From: Pomphorhynchus laevis | Lineage: Eukaryota; Acanthocephala; Palaeacanthocephala; Echinorhynchida; Pomphorhynchidae | Reading direction: 5' to 3' | DNA length: 64,000 nt | Assembly: GCA_012934845.2 (NCBI GenBank) | Contig: WNNJ02000747.1 | Coordinates: forward strand, 62,001-126,000 | Shown here: piece after piece, positions 32,046 through 43,395 of the stretch | Layout: each line of letters starts with the position of its first letter | Position numbering within the stretch: the stretch's first letter is position 1 | Program-made: the position numbers and the translations under genes | Notes under the pieces: model-generated | The model's database searches: none | The model's input: only the letters and a program-made list of their open reading frames with translations | Told to the model about the DNA's origin: nothing

Positions 32046-33680
32046 TAAATGAATCATTATCAACTATATAAAAACTTTTACTTCTATCGCATCTTTCTCA
32101 ACCTTGCTAAAATTATATAGATGAACCGTTTAACAAAAGCATTTTTGTTAATTTGTTTAAAAATATACCGTGATCATATTTTTTAAATATGGCAATTTTA
32201 ATTTGGCAATTTTAATTTTGTCAGGCTTCTGAAATATAGGCATCCTATTTGTTGGAAACCAAAATCAAACTACATAGATGTAATTTCTGATTAAGTTATT
32301 TAGTAGATTATCAATGAGTGTTCAACAATTCAATAGTTTATTCATTAATTATTTTCTATTTGTTTTGAGCATCTGTTTTGGTGCCGCTTTAATTTGTTCT
32401 TAGCACTTGAAATAAATTTTGTTGTATATCAACTTTGCCATCAATAGAGTTGTCTATAGACTCCAATGTTTTAATCATTATTGTTAAATGTCCTTTTCAA
32501 GCATGCACTTGCGTAAACTTATCTGAAACGATTTCCAGTATTGTTTGAAGATTTCAATATTGCCATCGTTGTCTGAATGAATAATTGCTCATTACAACAT
32601 GTGCAACGTCCAACGTGTAATATAAATAGTTTGCGAGCCTTAACTGACATTATCGCTAATTAGTATCTAACTGTTTGTTATTATTGTTACCCTGATGTTG
32701 ATTAGCTGGTAAATGTCAAATTGCTTGTAACAGTGATATCCTGAATGTCATTTCAATGTACATCTGCATTTTGATTTCTTCAATTAGATCTCATATGAAC
32801 ATGAAGTGTTGATATATAGAGAAAATGTCATGTACATCAAGGAAATTAATACAAAGCAATCAGGCTTTTATAAATGTCGATCAAGCAATTGTGAATTGTA
32901 TGTTACACGTGACGCATAAAATTTGATAACTTAGCAAATGATTTTATTTTATAATAATCAAAAAATTAATACTTTATCACTACTTTTACAAATACTTTTA
33001 CCAATACATTTATAAATACTTTGATCAAAACTATAAAAATTTAAATTCTTTTTATAAATACTTTATATATATTTATAAATACTTTTATTTGTATTTTTAT
33101 TGATAATTTTGGCATCTATCGTTTTTTATCATTATTTATTTTGCGATTAAATTTTACTCTTATACGAATTCATATTTTTAATAAATTCAAATTAAATGAA
33201 AGCGATATTTGTAATCATATTTATATTGAATTATATAATATATCCTCCCATAATGGAAAACTATCTATCCTAGAAATGTATTTCAACGTGAATGTTAAAA
33301 ATTGTATTTTTCAAATGTGACTTGAAATATTCCAGCAGATGATAAATTCAAACCTAACAAGTGAATTTTGCAAAATTTACAAACAGTCCTCCTAGCGCAT
33401 GGATGCAGAATTAATGATTTTTAAATTTTTGATATCTTTATTTCTTTTCAACATAATTGGAGATTTTAAAAATTATTCAATTAGTTAATAGTGGATGAGT
33501 TAGTTAATTAGTTAATTAGTTAATCAGTTGTTAATGCAATTTTGTTGAAAAGAAAATTTTTACAAAATTTCTTTTTAACAAAATTGCATTAACAAAGAAA
33601 AACAAATTTGTAAACCATAAATTGTTACCTTACCTTGCACAATTCCGTTCCAAATAAAATTTATTAATTTATGATATTGT
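32046..33680. other. AT-rich region with possible zinc-finger remnant
   Basis: Mostly A/T tract. At 32790-32920 the plus strand can be read as YEHEVLIYRENVMYIKEINT, then GFYKCRSSNCELYVTRDA. The spaced Y-x-C and C-x-L-x-V pattern recalls FLYWCH-type fingers, found in host genes and MULE transposases, but no downstream His pair is clear. No other coding signal. Repeated TTAGTTAATTAG at 33490-33530 is a simple repeat. Confidence 0.3.
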
Positions 33681-34640
33681 TGTTATAGTTTGTTTTAATA
33701 TTTCTAATTGTTCATATATAAATATATTAACATTTCTTTTTTAATATTTTTAACTCTATTTTTCCTATTCCTTTTATCACCATGACTTCTTGGTTTGCGT
33801 TTAACCGGATTATTATAATATAGTTGTTTATTATGTATTATACTACTTCTGCCAATTCCTTGCAACACATCATTCAATCCTAATGGGTACATGGAATTAA
33901 GCGTTTTAATCCAAAAATCTTCTCTTTCTAAAAAACTGGTTAAAAACATTCCGGTTAAAAAATTGTCTTGATTATAATAAAAAACTTACACTATTAAAAT
34001 GAAAACTGGATATAAGAACTATAGTGTTGTCTCAACGTTCCGATTTCCAGTTGCCCAACATGACAACTACACAGGCCTAATACGGGGTGTGCTTTCAGTC
34101 GTTTCGCATTATTTCGGCCGGTTTGTTGATGATCCATGGAGGAAAGGATGGCTGTCATGGATCAGAAATGATCCTAAGAACAGTCAACGCAAGCACATAC
34201 CATCATGCCCTGAATTCAGTGGAGCTAATTAATTAATTTTATGATCAGTGTGTATTTTTTATTATTAACATTTGTTGTCCGATTATAGTATTTTGTATTA
34301 CAATAACTGTCTATTATGCAACTTAGCATATCATATTCGTTAATTAATCTTTGATTTATTGAACAAATGATATCTTTAGAAAAACTTCTTATATTTACAT
34401 AAAGATCTTTCAGCTTATTATCTCTTAAAAGTTGTTTTAATATTTCTAATTGTTCATAAATATATTTTTATAATATTAAATATATATTTTATATCTTTTT
34501 TAATATTTTTAAGTTTATTTTTCTTATGTTTTTATTGCCATGACTTCGTGGTTTGCGTTCAACCGAATTATTATAATATAGTTGTTTATTATTTACTATA
34601 CTACTAGATGGTAGATAAAGATCTACCATCTTCGCTACGC
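33680..34640 (-). mobile_element. Naiad-type PLE nuclease tail and linker pieces
   Basis: 33704-33949 (minus) encodes REDFWIKTLNSMYPLGLNDV then KPRSHGDKRNRKNRVKNIKK, the end of the GIY-YIG region and its basic tail. 34225-34640 (minus) holds the tail-linker sequence again (EQLEILKQLLRDNKLKDLYV). A 225-bp unrelated island (34000-34225) separates the two. REDFWI...YP-GLND is the C-terminal signature of this nuclease type. Fossil fragments of one or two copies. Confidence 0.75.
34000..34232 (+). other. Non-AT-rich island, origin unknown
   Basis: A 77-codon plus-strand reading (FRFPVAQHDNYTGLIRGVLS; GRFVDDPWRKGWLSWIRNDP) lies in a segment of balanced composition sharply bounded by PLE pieces. 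The minus strand is also partly open (SFPPWIINKPAEIM). It is probably an inserted piece of another repeat. No family is recognised on either strand. Confidence 0.35.
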
Positions 34641-34699
34641 GACATTTTTTATTGTAAGTTACCTGATCTCTTAAACGTGATCACGTAAATTGTATTTTA

Positions 34700-35720
34700 A
34701 ATAATTGAAAGCGCCATAATACATCATAAATATATAAATTAAATGAATTATTGATTAATTAATAAAATAATGTATTCATGTCAGTTCTTAAACTGACACG
34801 TCATTGAACTTTATTGGTTATAATAGTTTATTTATTGTTTCAACTTCATAGTTCTTGACTTAATTGTTGATTTTATTTCACATTTTGGTTAAAGATTGAA
34901 AAATTAAATCAACAAAATATAAATGCAATCTAAATCGGAATAAAATTCCAAATGTCTACAGTGCGTTGACGAATCCCATGTTGATTGCACTGAAAAATAA
35001 TTGAATGTTACATAATACATCATGAAAGTATAAATTAAATGAATGGGTCGGGATTCGAGTCATGCAATTTATCATTCATTAAAATCAAATTATGTTGATA
35101 CACAAGTCACCGAAGATGATTTTACTATTAAATATAATCGTTTGTTTGTATGATTTAGTAAATCATACTGATAAAAATCAAAACAGAAGTTTTGCAAATG
35201 CTAAGATAGAAAAATGGGTTGAAAGAACCCAATTCCAAAAATTTCCGTATTCCGAAAATACGGAAAATCGCTTTCATAAAAGTCCATTTCGATTGGCACA
35301 ACAACTTTACATCAAATTTATCATTTGTTTCCTACATTTAACAGTAAAAACATCATTAATTAATGATAAGAATTAATAAAAAGTAGACTTTTAATTATTT
35401 TTTAAATTATAATATTAAAAGTCTATTATTTATTGACTAAAAGTAAATAAATAATAGATTTTAGAATTTATATATTCTCAAAATACAGTATAAGCTATTA
35501 TAGTCATTATAACGTAAAATGTATAACTAAAATATAGAAATGAACGCAATATTTTACGATAATATTAAAATTATTCTAATAAAAATAAATTTTCAAAATA
35601 TAATACTAAAAATTTAATAAAAGAACCAAAATATTTTGGAAAAATTCATTAAGTATATTCTGAAATAGATAAACGTTTTGATAAATTATAGATTTTTTAA
35701 TTGGTGGTAATAGTTTCCCA
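34700..35720. other. AT-rich region, one unassigned 94-codon reading
   Basis: The plus-strand reading 35092-35376 (FANAKIEKWVERTQFQKFPY) has coding-like amino acids but no known family and no splice context. CATAATACATCATRAA repeats at 34713 and 35009 mark a direct repeat about 295 bp apart (with TATAAATTAAATGAAT). Confidence 0.4.
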
Positions 35721-35724
35721 ATTA

Positions 35725-36784
35725 TAGCTGGCATAGTTTAAGATTTATAGAATATGAATTTGTTCATAACTGTTTAAAAAATGAAACTAACTTGGATAAA
35801 GATATGAAATATATGTTTAAAAATTCGTGTAGAAATCCATTTGGCCGCACAACAATACATAAAGTTCATATTTATTAAGCTTTTCGGCAATCGCATGTTG
35901 AAATCATCAGAAAATCTACAATAAAATAAATATAAAACGTTAAATATAATACAGTGGTAATTAGTGAAATTATTTTGGGACTTAAAACACCTTAAGTGTT
36001 ATAACAAATCCCTCGTCCTTCGCATTAAGCTTACGAGTAATTTCTTTTATTGAAATAGATATTTATATTAATAACTATACGCTTATCTAACAAAAATAAA
36101 AAGTGGAATTAAAAATTAATAAAAAAAGAGCATTTTTTTCAAATGAAAAGTGCCCCAATTGGAAGTAATAATAGCCCAATTATAGCTAACTTGTTTTTAA
36201 GCTTTATAGAATATGAATTTGTTCACAACTGTGTAAAAACTAAATCTAAACAATATAAATATATGAAATATATGTTTCGATACATTGATGATATATGTGT
36301 ATTTAATTCTAATAATTTTTATTCAATTAGTGAGCACATTTATCCAGAAAGCCTTATTCTTAACAAAACCAATATTAATGATAAAGAAGGTGTATATCTA
36401 GATATGAACATTAAATTAACATTAACTAAAACTACTATTAATTTATATCGTAAAGATGACATATTTAAATTTACAAGAAACATATTTTTGCATGAGCATT
36501 CATGCATACCATATAATATAAAATATAATACATTAAATAATGAAATTTTAAGAATTGCAACAATATGTAATGATATTGGCTTTCTTCAAAATCATTTAAA
36601 TAATTTAATAGATACATATTTTAAACTAGGTTACTATAAAAATAACATCAAGCAGAAAATAGTAAAATATATAAATCAACACAATAATATAAAGAATAAA
36701 TTTAAACTCTTCAGTTGCAAATTTTTATCTTTTTATACAATAACAAATACGTAAAAAAGAAATCATTGACTTATATCTCTGATA
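35725..36784 (+). mobile_element. Naiad-type PLE RT fragments
   Basis: A short RT piece (35725-35825, GNSFPIIAG-like) is followed by unrelated AT-rich DNA. Then comes a longer RT segment at 36143-36754 running from RT5 through the C-terminus. The end of the copy and the adjoining inverted satellite match the copy at 23.4-23.95 kb, so both derive from one rearranged progenitor. Fossil. Confidence 0.8.
36143..36754 (+). pseudogene. Naiad-type PLE RT core and thumb, 203 codons open
   Basis: NNSPIIANLFLSFIEYEFVH (RT5) and YMFRYIDDICVFNSN (catalytic YIDD) are followed by YLDMNIKLTLTKTTINLYRK, then the thumb SCIPYNIKYNTLNNEILRIA and IKQKIVKYINQHNNIKNKF. The RT fingers are missing at the 5' side and the apparent start codon is accidental. 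Confidence 0.8.
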
Positions 36785-36915
36785 AATATGATTGAAGATT
36801 AATCTTATCGATGATTAATATTTTCGACGATTAATCAAATCGATGATTTATCTTATCAATTATTGATATTTTCGATGATTAACCTTATCGATGATTAATC
36901 CTATCGATACTTAAT
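36785..36915 (-). repeat. Inverted satellite fragment, second junction
   Basis: Seven or eight degenerate units of GATTAATCTTATCGAT type, reverse complement of the main array, directly after the PLE end. The unit order matches 23860-23965. Confidence 0.85.
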
Positions 36916-37034
36916 AATTGCCATATTATGTAATGATATTCACTTTAGAAATATATCCTGAGCTACATTTAAATTTTTAATTTCCAGGAACTATCAGGTA
37001 TAATTAAACGACAACAAAAATTATTTTAATATTT

Positions 37035-37130
37035 CACTAGTACAGAAAATTTAAAATTTAAAATTTAAAACTTTTTCATCTTCAGAAATTTTTCTGAAGA
37101 TGCTAGTAGTTACTAGTTAAATAAAAAAGA
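37035..37130. repeat. Small fold-back with TTTCTGAAGATGCTAG core
   Basis: TATTTCACTAGTAC at the left and AGTTACTAGTTAAAT at the right pair imperfectly around CATCTTCAGAAATTTTTCTG then AAGATG. It resembles the centres of the fold-backs at 14.4 and 31.9 kb. Confidence 0.5.
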
Positions 37131-39890
37131 TTAATATACTTTTATACAATAACAAGGGTACAATAACAAGGAAATCAACAAAACTTAATCAATTTTTAAA
37201 TTTTTTAAAAATAAATTTTAAGCGTCAAAATTTTATGATAAAATGCTATGTATATAGCACTTTAAAATAAAATATTAAATCATGCAAAGTACATAATGTA
37301 TTTGGCCACCTTGTCCTTTGGTAAATTAGGGGTGAAATCTAATAACATTTTATTTCCTTCTGATAACCTACAATCTTTACTCGAACATTTAATTTTATTA
37401 ATCGGTTCATAAAAATTCTTATGTTTCAAAAATACTTTTCTTAATAGATAGTTTGAAGAAAACGAAAAAGAAAATGCTTCTATTTATTTAAAAGTACAAT
37501 ATTTCGACAGCTTATGCTATCATTATCAGGATTAAAATAAAAATTACTTTTTTAAATAAATATATTTAAATATATAAAATTATTTTTGATTATAAACTTC
37601 AATTAGAAGTATATTCTGTATGAAAAATCTCTATTAAACATTTATCTAAATGTTTAATAGGGATTCTAAATATAGGTTGTAAATGACGTTACGTTCGTTC
37701 AAATCGCAAACACAGCAATAAATTATGAAAGTTCAAATGTTTAAATGTTTTAATGATATATTGCGTACAAGACGCGCAAGGTAAATTACGTGATAGACAT
37801 TGCATGCAAGACAATGCATCGGTTTGGCGTAAGTCATGTAAATAAATGGGATCAAGTTCTAATTTCTGAAAAGTCACATTTATAAACAAATATCTAGATT
37901 TTTATCATAATTTGTTAATTTTGATTAAATTGATTAAAAAATTGATTATAATCGATTATGATCATAATCAAGACCGCATTACATTTGCACGATATCCTCT
38001 GATTTGTTAGTTAGAGATGTGCAAATGTATGTGGCTCTAATATATTTTTGGGGTGTTTTGAATTATCAGCAATTGTTCTTCGCTGAAATCAACGGACAGT
38101 GTGTAATGCCTTTGTGATAGCCCATTTTGGGAATTTGCAAAATTCTAACATGTATTTTTATGCATTATTTGGGTTTTGCGTAATTATTACTGCAAATAGT
38201 GAAGCATCTTTGAAACAAAGTGAATGCTGCAGAAATTTTGTATTTGTCCTGGCTGTTGGAAAACCAGTGAGCCTGTACCATAAACGTGGCGCTAACCTTC
38301 GTGGAATTCTTTAACGGTAACCTCTAAAAGAATGAAATAGTGTAGTATACGCTATCCCGTGCACAAATTGTAATAAATGTGTATTGACCAAACAAATTAG
38401 TGAAGAGATTATATCAGCACCAATACTCTTTGAAATGACATGACACGTCTTCCGCTATCTTCAGCCATGTCACAAATACCGTCCATATAGTTTAATTTAA
38501 CAGGACTATTACCTTTATATAAGGAAAAGATATATGATCACACTCATCTACGGGCTAGACGATCCCGGGTTTCCGAGTCTTCGTTTTAATGTTTTTTTTC
38601 TTGATATAATTTCTAACGCTTATCAAATATATAAATTTCAGATTAAAAAAGGCTGCACGAACATCCGAAATATTTATAAAAATCAAGCGTTTTAATTCTC
38701 GAGGATGCTTCGCCAAGAAACGATATTAATATATATAATAATACAATTAAATTCTATTTACGTTGTATGTGTGTCAATCAACAAAACAATCAAGAAACCT
38801 ATTGCTTTGAATTCCAAATTTAAATGTAATTTTTAATTTAATTTTAATTTAATTTATTTAAATTAAATCTGCTAAATATTTTGATGATTTCAATTTTTAA
38901 TGTTTTAAATATTTTTCTATCTATGGAAAGGAACACAAAAATGTTTTTTTTAAATAAGCAGATTCGAATTTGAATGAAATTATCGAAAATATGTTTTGTT
39001 ACAATATATTGATTTACCACGGAACAGTTTTCCAGTAATATCTGAATTGAATTTATTTTTAATAATTGTACTGAGATAATTTTATTAACTTTTATCAATA
39101 TATAATCGATTCATCGAGGTAATTCCATATTAGCTTGATGAATAATTGACGAATTTATGTTCAAAGAAAATCGATGTTTTTCAATTATTAATTGAAAATG
39201 TTAATTTCAATTTAATTTTTGATTAGATTTCAATACATATTTCAATTCAAAAAATAATAATTTTAAATTATATTTTTATTAACAAATGGTTTAATGGAAT
39301 AAAAATGTTATTTCAAATTAACATTTATCATTTAAATTTTCCTATTGCCATTTAACTCTTGATTATATTTCAATAACAATTTCAATTAAATTTATTTTAA
39401 ATTATAATTTTATCTTTGAAGATAATAATGTAATGAAATAAAAAAATAAATTCATAATTTCAAAAAATTGTGATATTTTAATAGTTTAAAATATTGTTGA
39501 AAATTATAATGGATGTAATAAAATTAAATAGATTTAAATAAAATTATATATAATAATATAGATGGTTTTAATATTTTTACGTGTCAACTCAAAATGCATA
39601 TAAAATGTACAATTAAATAATTTTATTTAAATAACATTAACATTTTAATATTTCATTTAAAGTAACAGTAGTTTATGCTAAAATATGTGCAGTAAACACA
39701 ACATAGACTTTATTTTACGCTCAAACACCTCCTTATAAATTAGTTTGTTTGCTATATCAATATTAGCATTCCACTGCATTTGCATAAAACGCAGTCATTC
39801 AATTATGTTAATGTAGCATGATAACGTAATTGTCGTAAATTTTGTTTATTTTGTCGTTAATTATTTAATAATTAAGAAATTCGAGGATCA
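37130..39890. other. AT-rich region with few non-repetitive patches
   Basis: 37680-37870 and 38030-38480 are less AT-rich. Readings there (66 codons minus, 71 codons plus) have no recognised family. 37498-37535 holds CCTGATAATGATAGC and CTGTCGAAATATTG on the minus strand, a hairpin of the type seen at PLE ends. 38580-39890 is almost pure A/T with poly-T and TTTAAATT tracts; no gene seen. Confidence 0.5.
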
Positions 39891-39894
39891 CTGT

Positions 39895-41035
39895 GGTGCG
39901 TTACATCAATAAAGTTAATAAAAAACACAAAAGATTGTGAAATTTGCAAAGAATAAGCAAAAATAAATTGGAATTTACGGATCATGAATTTTGCTGAATT
40001 TCATCTTGATATCAAGCGGTGAAGTTAGTAATATATAATTATAATTTTGAATTATTTCGCCTTATATATATTTCACACTGTATATTTTAACATTATATTT
40101 CATTTTAGTATTTCACATTATAGTGATAATTATTTCACATTATAGTGATAATATCAATATATTGTGTAATCAAGAATTATTTAAAATTGATTAAATTATC
40201 ATTGATACTGATATTATTAAATAATTATTGATTATTATTTTATTATTTTATTTTTGTATATCATTGTTTAATTTATAAATAATTTAATATACGTAGATTC
40301 AGTTACCTGAAAGATTTACCATACATTAATTTATATTTTACGATACAGTAAAAGATTTTAATATTTCTAAATCTTGAAATATTGCTTAGTGCGTCCAGCG
40401 AAAATAAATGCATTCTAAAATAAGAATCTAATACACTTTTAAATTTTATCCTTCCTACATTTATATCTAGAAAGTACATTCTATTAAATATGTTGAGGTT
40501 TTATTTTGAATGGTAAAAATTTATAATTTTCCATTTTGACAATTCTTTACAGTTTATAATTTCGATTCTAATTAAACATTACAAGCTTTTGACGAAAAAA
40601 GAATATCAACATACCAGTATATATGCTAATATAATGATACCAATATATTGATATCAAAAATATTAATATATTGTGCAATCAAGAATTATTTAAAATTGAT
40701 TAAATTATCATTGATAGTGATATTATTAATTATTATTTAATTATTTAATTTATTTAATTATTAATTATAATATTATATTTAATAATGATAATAAATAAAC
40801 AAAGTATTGTGAAACTTTGCAAATAATAAACAAACAATAAAATTTACGGATTATGAACCCGTAACACATCATATCAGATCCGTATTTAAGGATATGATCT
40901 GATTTGTTCTACTGGCAAGTTATCATTGACCTGTTAACTTTGTTTTCCCGGTAATATAACTTCTACTAAAATACTGAAACTATGTATTATTGATACGACA
41001 TTATTTTTCTGCTAATTTTCAAACAAGTTTAGTAG
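39895..41035. repeat. Local duplicated AT-rich repeat units
   Basis: AATCAAGAATTATTTAAAAT then TGATTAAATTATCATTGATA occurs at about 40170 and 40680. TTGTGAAATTTGCAAAGAAT with AATTTACGGATCATGAA at 39935 is echoed at 40805 with AATTTACGGATTATGAA. An HX-like 5' tip (ACGTAGATTCAGTTACCTGA, minus) lies at 40292. The end 40895-41035 recurs inverted at 30240-30382. Confidence 0.6.
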
Positions 41036-41174
41036 ACTTTTTATTTTTTATAATTTTGCAATATACAAATCAACAAAATATTATTAACAATTTATTTAAA
41101 CTATCAAACAAAAATTTTTATGAATAATAGACAAATGTGCTTTGTATTAAAATAAGGTACACTAAATAATCAAA

Positions 41175-41492
41175 TTTCATCAGAGGAAGCACATCATTAG
41201 CGCGTATTTGACCTCGCTGCTATGCTAGTTCGAGGGATAGGGGTTAAAATCTGCAAACATAGCGATTCATCCTGGTGACTTATAATCCTTATTCTTATAC
41301 ATCATCTGTTATCTGTTATTAAATTCATAAAAATTGACTTTTATTTTTAATTTTAAATTTAAATTTCGAATTGATATAATAATAAATTGTATAAAATTTT
41401 ATATAATTATTATTTATCTTTATTTTTATTTATATTTAGTATAAAATATGTAGACTCGGTTATCTGATCTGATTTATTTAGCATTTACTCAG
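41175..41492 (-). mobile_element. HX repeat, divergent full-length copy
   Basis: On the minus strand it runs from AATCAGATCAGATAACCGAG at 41490 to a 3' module with GCTATG, CATAGCAGCGAGG and CTTCCTCTGATG at 41175-41285. The terminal hairpin is decayed in this copy (AAATACGC against ATGTGCTT) while the central helix partly persists. Confidence 0.6.
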
Positions 41493-41526
41493 TTAGCTCC
41501 GATTTAAAAGTATTAGTTTATTATGA

Positions 41527-41662
41527 TAACCTCTAATTATTATTTGATACATCGACTCTTATCTATTAGTCAATTTATAACAAATGACTTTTACTTTAAA
41601 TTTCGATTTTAAATTTCAACTTTATATAAATTATATAAAATCTTATATAATTTTTTTATTAA
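41527..41662 (-). repeat. HX fragment abutting retrozyme
   Basis: AACCTCTAATTATTATTTGA then ATTAGTCAATTTATAACAAA and AT-rich HX middle on the minus strand. It stops exactly where the ribozyme-bearing element begins at 41663. Confidence 0.55.
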
Positions 41663-41702
41663 CGGTACTGATGAGCTCAGTTAGAGCGAAACGCGTCTAC
41701 CT
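41663..41702 (+). ncRNA. Hammerhead ribozyme, type I, canonical
   Basis: Stem I GGTA (41664-41667) pairs with TACC (41698-41701). The box CTGATGA is at 41668-41674. Stem II GCTC/GAGC has an AGTTA loop, and GAAA is at 41688-41691. Stem III is the palindromic ACGCGT with no loop, and cleavage triplet GTC ends at 41697. Every invariant core base is present. A loop-less 3-bp stem III is typical of PLE and retrozyme hammerheads, which are thought to cut as dimers. Confidence 0.92.
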
Positions 41703-42128
41703 TTGTGGAAGTTTGTCGTCACACATAGGATGACTGGGCATACGTAGCGACTTTGAATATTGCGAGAATAATTCGTTTCTATTTCGTGGTCTGATGAGGA
41801 TATATAGAATGCTGCCTGGTGGTTATGCCTTCTCATGTGGAGAACATAGTGATTTATTTACGAGTACACCATTTGGTTTGCCAGGGAAGGTGTAACAACA
41901 AATTATATTTTATATATTTGTACACTTGAAAGCGTCCCTGTCAAACAGCATTTCTATTAAAAGGAATTTAGTGCCTGATGCATGGTTAAACTGCAATACA
42001 CACTGCAATGCACAGAGCTTATGCTAAATTTCCTCTGATGATATAGATTAAGGGTAGTTCTGATTTTTCGAGCTTTAAACACTGTTTAAGCGTGTGTTAA
42101 ATTACCTATGGATGATTATTTAAGTCAC

Positions 42129-42166
42129 GTTACCGATGAGCTCTGTTAGAGCGAAACGCGTCTATC
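42129..42166 (+). ncRNA. Hammerhead of second retrozyme unit, mutated box
   Basis: Same layout as the first: stem II GCTC/GAGC, GAAA, ACGCGT and GTC. The first box is CCGATGA (42133-42139) and stem I is shortened (TA with TA). The change of the invariant U in the box should abolish or strongly reduce cleavage. Confidence 0.8.
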
Positions 42167-42312
42167 ATTGTGGAAGTTTGTGTCACACATAAGATGACTG
42201 GGTATACGTAGTGACTTTGAATATTGCGAGAATAATTCGGTTCTATTTCCTGGTCTGGTGAGGATATATAGAATGCTGTCTTGTGTTTATGACTTCTCGT
42301 GAGTAAAATACA

Positions 42313-42313
<1 letters not shown>

Positions 42314-42404
<91 letters not shown>
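42314..42404. repeat. (TA)n microsatellite
   Basis: About 45 uninterrupted TA dinucleotides between retrozyme-like elements 1 and 2. A further short TA run flanks element 2 on the other side at 43012-43025. Confidence 0.98.
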
Positions 42405-42407
<3 letters not shown>

Positions 42408-42705
42408 CAGCCTGCCCCCGGATCGCAGAGCGATACGGCATTATAGTTGTTACTAATTAGTAAACGGGGGAAACGGACAAAACTGGGTATTGGAAACCAT
42501 CACAGTCCCCGTTTACTAATTAGTAAAAACTATAATGCCGTATCGCTCTGCGATCCGGGGGCAGGCTGCAAAAATATTTATATAATATACTGCCGAATCA
42601 CTTTTGTGATCGCCTGTGGACTTGAAGGTCGTGTTGTAATAATCATCCTTGTGATGAACCCTTCTAAACTGTGGTGGAGGATCTCTGAACACTCTTAAAA
42701 TCTGG

Positions 42706-42748
42706 ACCCTACTGATGAAGCTCAATAAGCAGAAACCGGTCTAGGGAT
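42706..42748 (+). ncRNA. Hammerhead ribozyme, type I, element 2
   Basis: Stem I CCCTA (42707-42711) pairs with TAGGG (42742-42746). The box CTGATGA is at 42712-42718. Stem II GCT/AGC has a CAATA loop, and GAAA is at 42732-42735. Stem III is the palindrome ACCGGT, and GTC ends at 42741. The pair closing stem II next to the core is A-A in place of the usual G-C, which may weaken it. The form CTGATGA...GAAACCGGTC is typical of PLE-associated hammerheads. Confidence 0.85.
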
Positions 42749-42911
42749 TTGATTGATGATGGACTGTGATGGTTTCCAATACCCAGTTTTGTCCGTTTCC
42801 CCCGTTTACCTATAATGCCGTATCGCTCTGCGATCCGGGGGCAGGCTGCAAAAATATTTATATAATATACTGCCGAATCACTTTTGTGATCGCCTGTGGA
42901 CTTGAAGGTCG

Positions 42912-42934
42912 TGTTGCAGAAACCGGTCTAGGGA
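42912..42934 (+). ncRNA. Half hammerhead in second unit of element 2
   Basis: CAGAAACCGGTCTAGGG is kept but the CTGATGA box, stem II and stem I 5' strand fall in the 91-bp loss, so this unit cannot form the ribozyme by itself. Confidence 0.8.
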
Positions 42935-43079
42935 TTTGATTGATGATGGACTGTGATGGTTTCCAATACCCAGTTTTGTCCGTTTCCCCCGTTTACTAAT
43001 TAGTAACAACTATATATATATATACCGATTTAAACGAAACTCTTATGATTATATATATATAATGAATAGTTGCTAGGTC

Positions 43080-43350
43080 ACACGAGGTGACTTTCGCATT
43101 GAAAACCAGCTACAGAATCCTTCCTTCATGATATCCAATTCCATACACCCTGACTACTAACGGCCACATTGCCACAACCGTTTTCGTTTCGCCCGCTTTT
43201 TGCCACATGTTGGTAGCCCCGGGCTCATCAGAAGGCTGACTACCAACTCTTCGCCTTTTGAAATTTGACTTATCCGAGATTCGAGCTGTCGCTTTCCGTA
43301 CTTGGTTTGCGCTCTTGACTGCTAGGCTACGAATCCAGGATTACCAGATT
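43080..43350 (-). mobile_element. tRNA-derived SINE with hammerhead-like core
   Basis: On the minus strand the 5' end looks like a tRNA: TAGCCTAGCAGTCAAGAGCG as box A and GCTCGAATCTC as box B, about 30 nt apart (43270-43335). The body follows with TGATGAGCCCGG...CGGGCGAAACG, and the tail ends in AT repeats near 43060. Related sequence (ATGAAACCTTTCATCATGAT) flanks the 5' side. It is not the same SINE family as the one at 4619-4834. Confidence 0.65.
43187..43231 (-). ncRNA. Hammerhead-like box1-stem II-box2 inside a SINE
   Basis: CTGATGA (complement of 43225-43231), stem II GCCCG/CGGGC closed around a 24-nt loop, and GAAAC (GAAA complement of 43187-43190) follow in correct order. I see no NUH cleavage triplet with a matching stem III or stem I, so it is a hammerhead-derived relic or a look-alike. 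Confidence 0.55.
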
Positions 43351-43395
43351 TCACACAGTATATGAAACCTTTCATCATGATCTCCAGAAACTGCA

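Larger units (their letters stand above)
41663..42315 (+). mobile_element. Retrozyme-like element 1, 1.4 tandem units of 465 bp
   Basis: The sequence from 41663 repeats from 42128, with cleavage sites at 41697 and 42162, giving a 465-bp monomer. No protein is encoded. Each unit starts with a type I hammerhead. Tandem hammerhead-bearing monomers without coding capacity are the hallmark of metazoan retrozymes, whose transcripts self-cleave and circularise. The second unit runs into a TA microsatellite at 42314. A third, inverted copy lies at 51046-51230. How it is mobilised is inferred: PLE RTs are the proposed partners. Confidence 0.8.
42405..43015 (+). mobile_element. Retrozyme-like element 2 with inverted 5' piece
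   Basis: A unit of about 278 bp (from TATAATGCCGTATCGCTCTG at 42531 to CCCCCGTTTAC at 42808) is followed by a second unit lacking about 91 bp. In front lies an inverted partial unit (42405-42508). The outer ends are inverted repeats of about 65 bp carrying TTACTAATTAGTAA. No protein is encoded. Cleavage sites at 42741 and 42928 lie 187 bp apart, or about 278 bp when the loss is counted. Tandem units with an inverted partial copy and TA flanks resemble PLE-style insertion. Confidence 0.75.

Noticed and set aside
42130-42441. Reading frame encoding a long Ile-Tyr repeat
   Set aside because: It is a translation of the TA microsatellite and of the retrozyme on the wrong strand.
43270-43335. Possible tRNA gene
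   Set aside because: A and B boxes are present but no cloverleaf with paired acceptor stem can be drawn; it is the head of a SINE.
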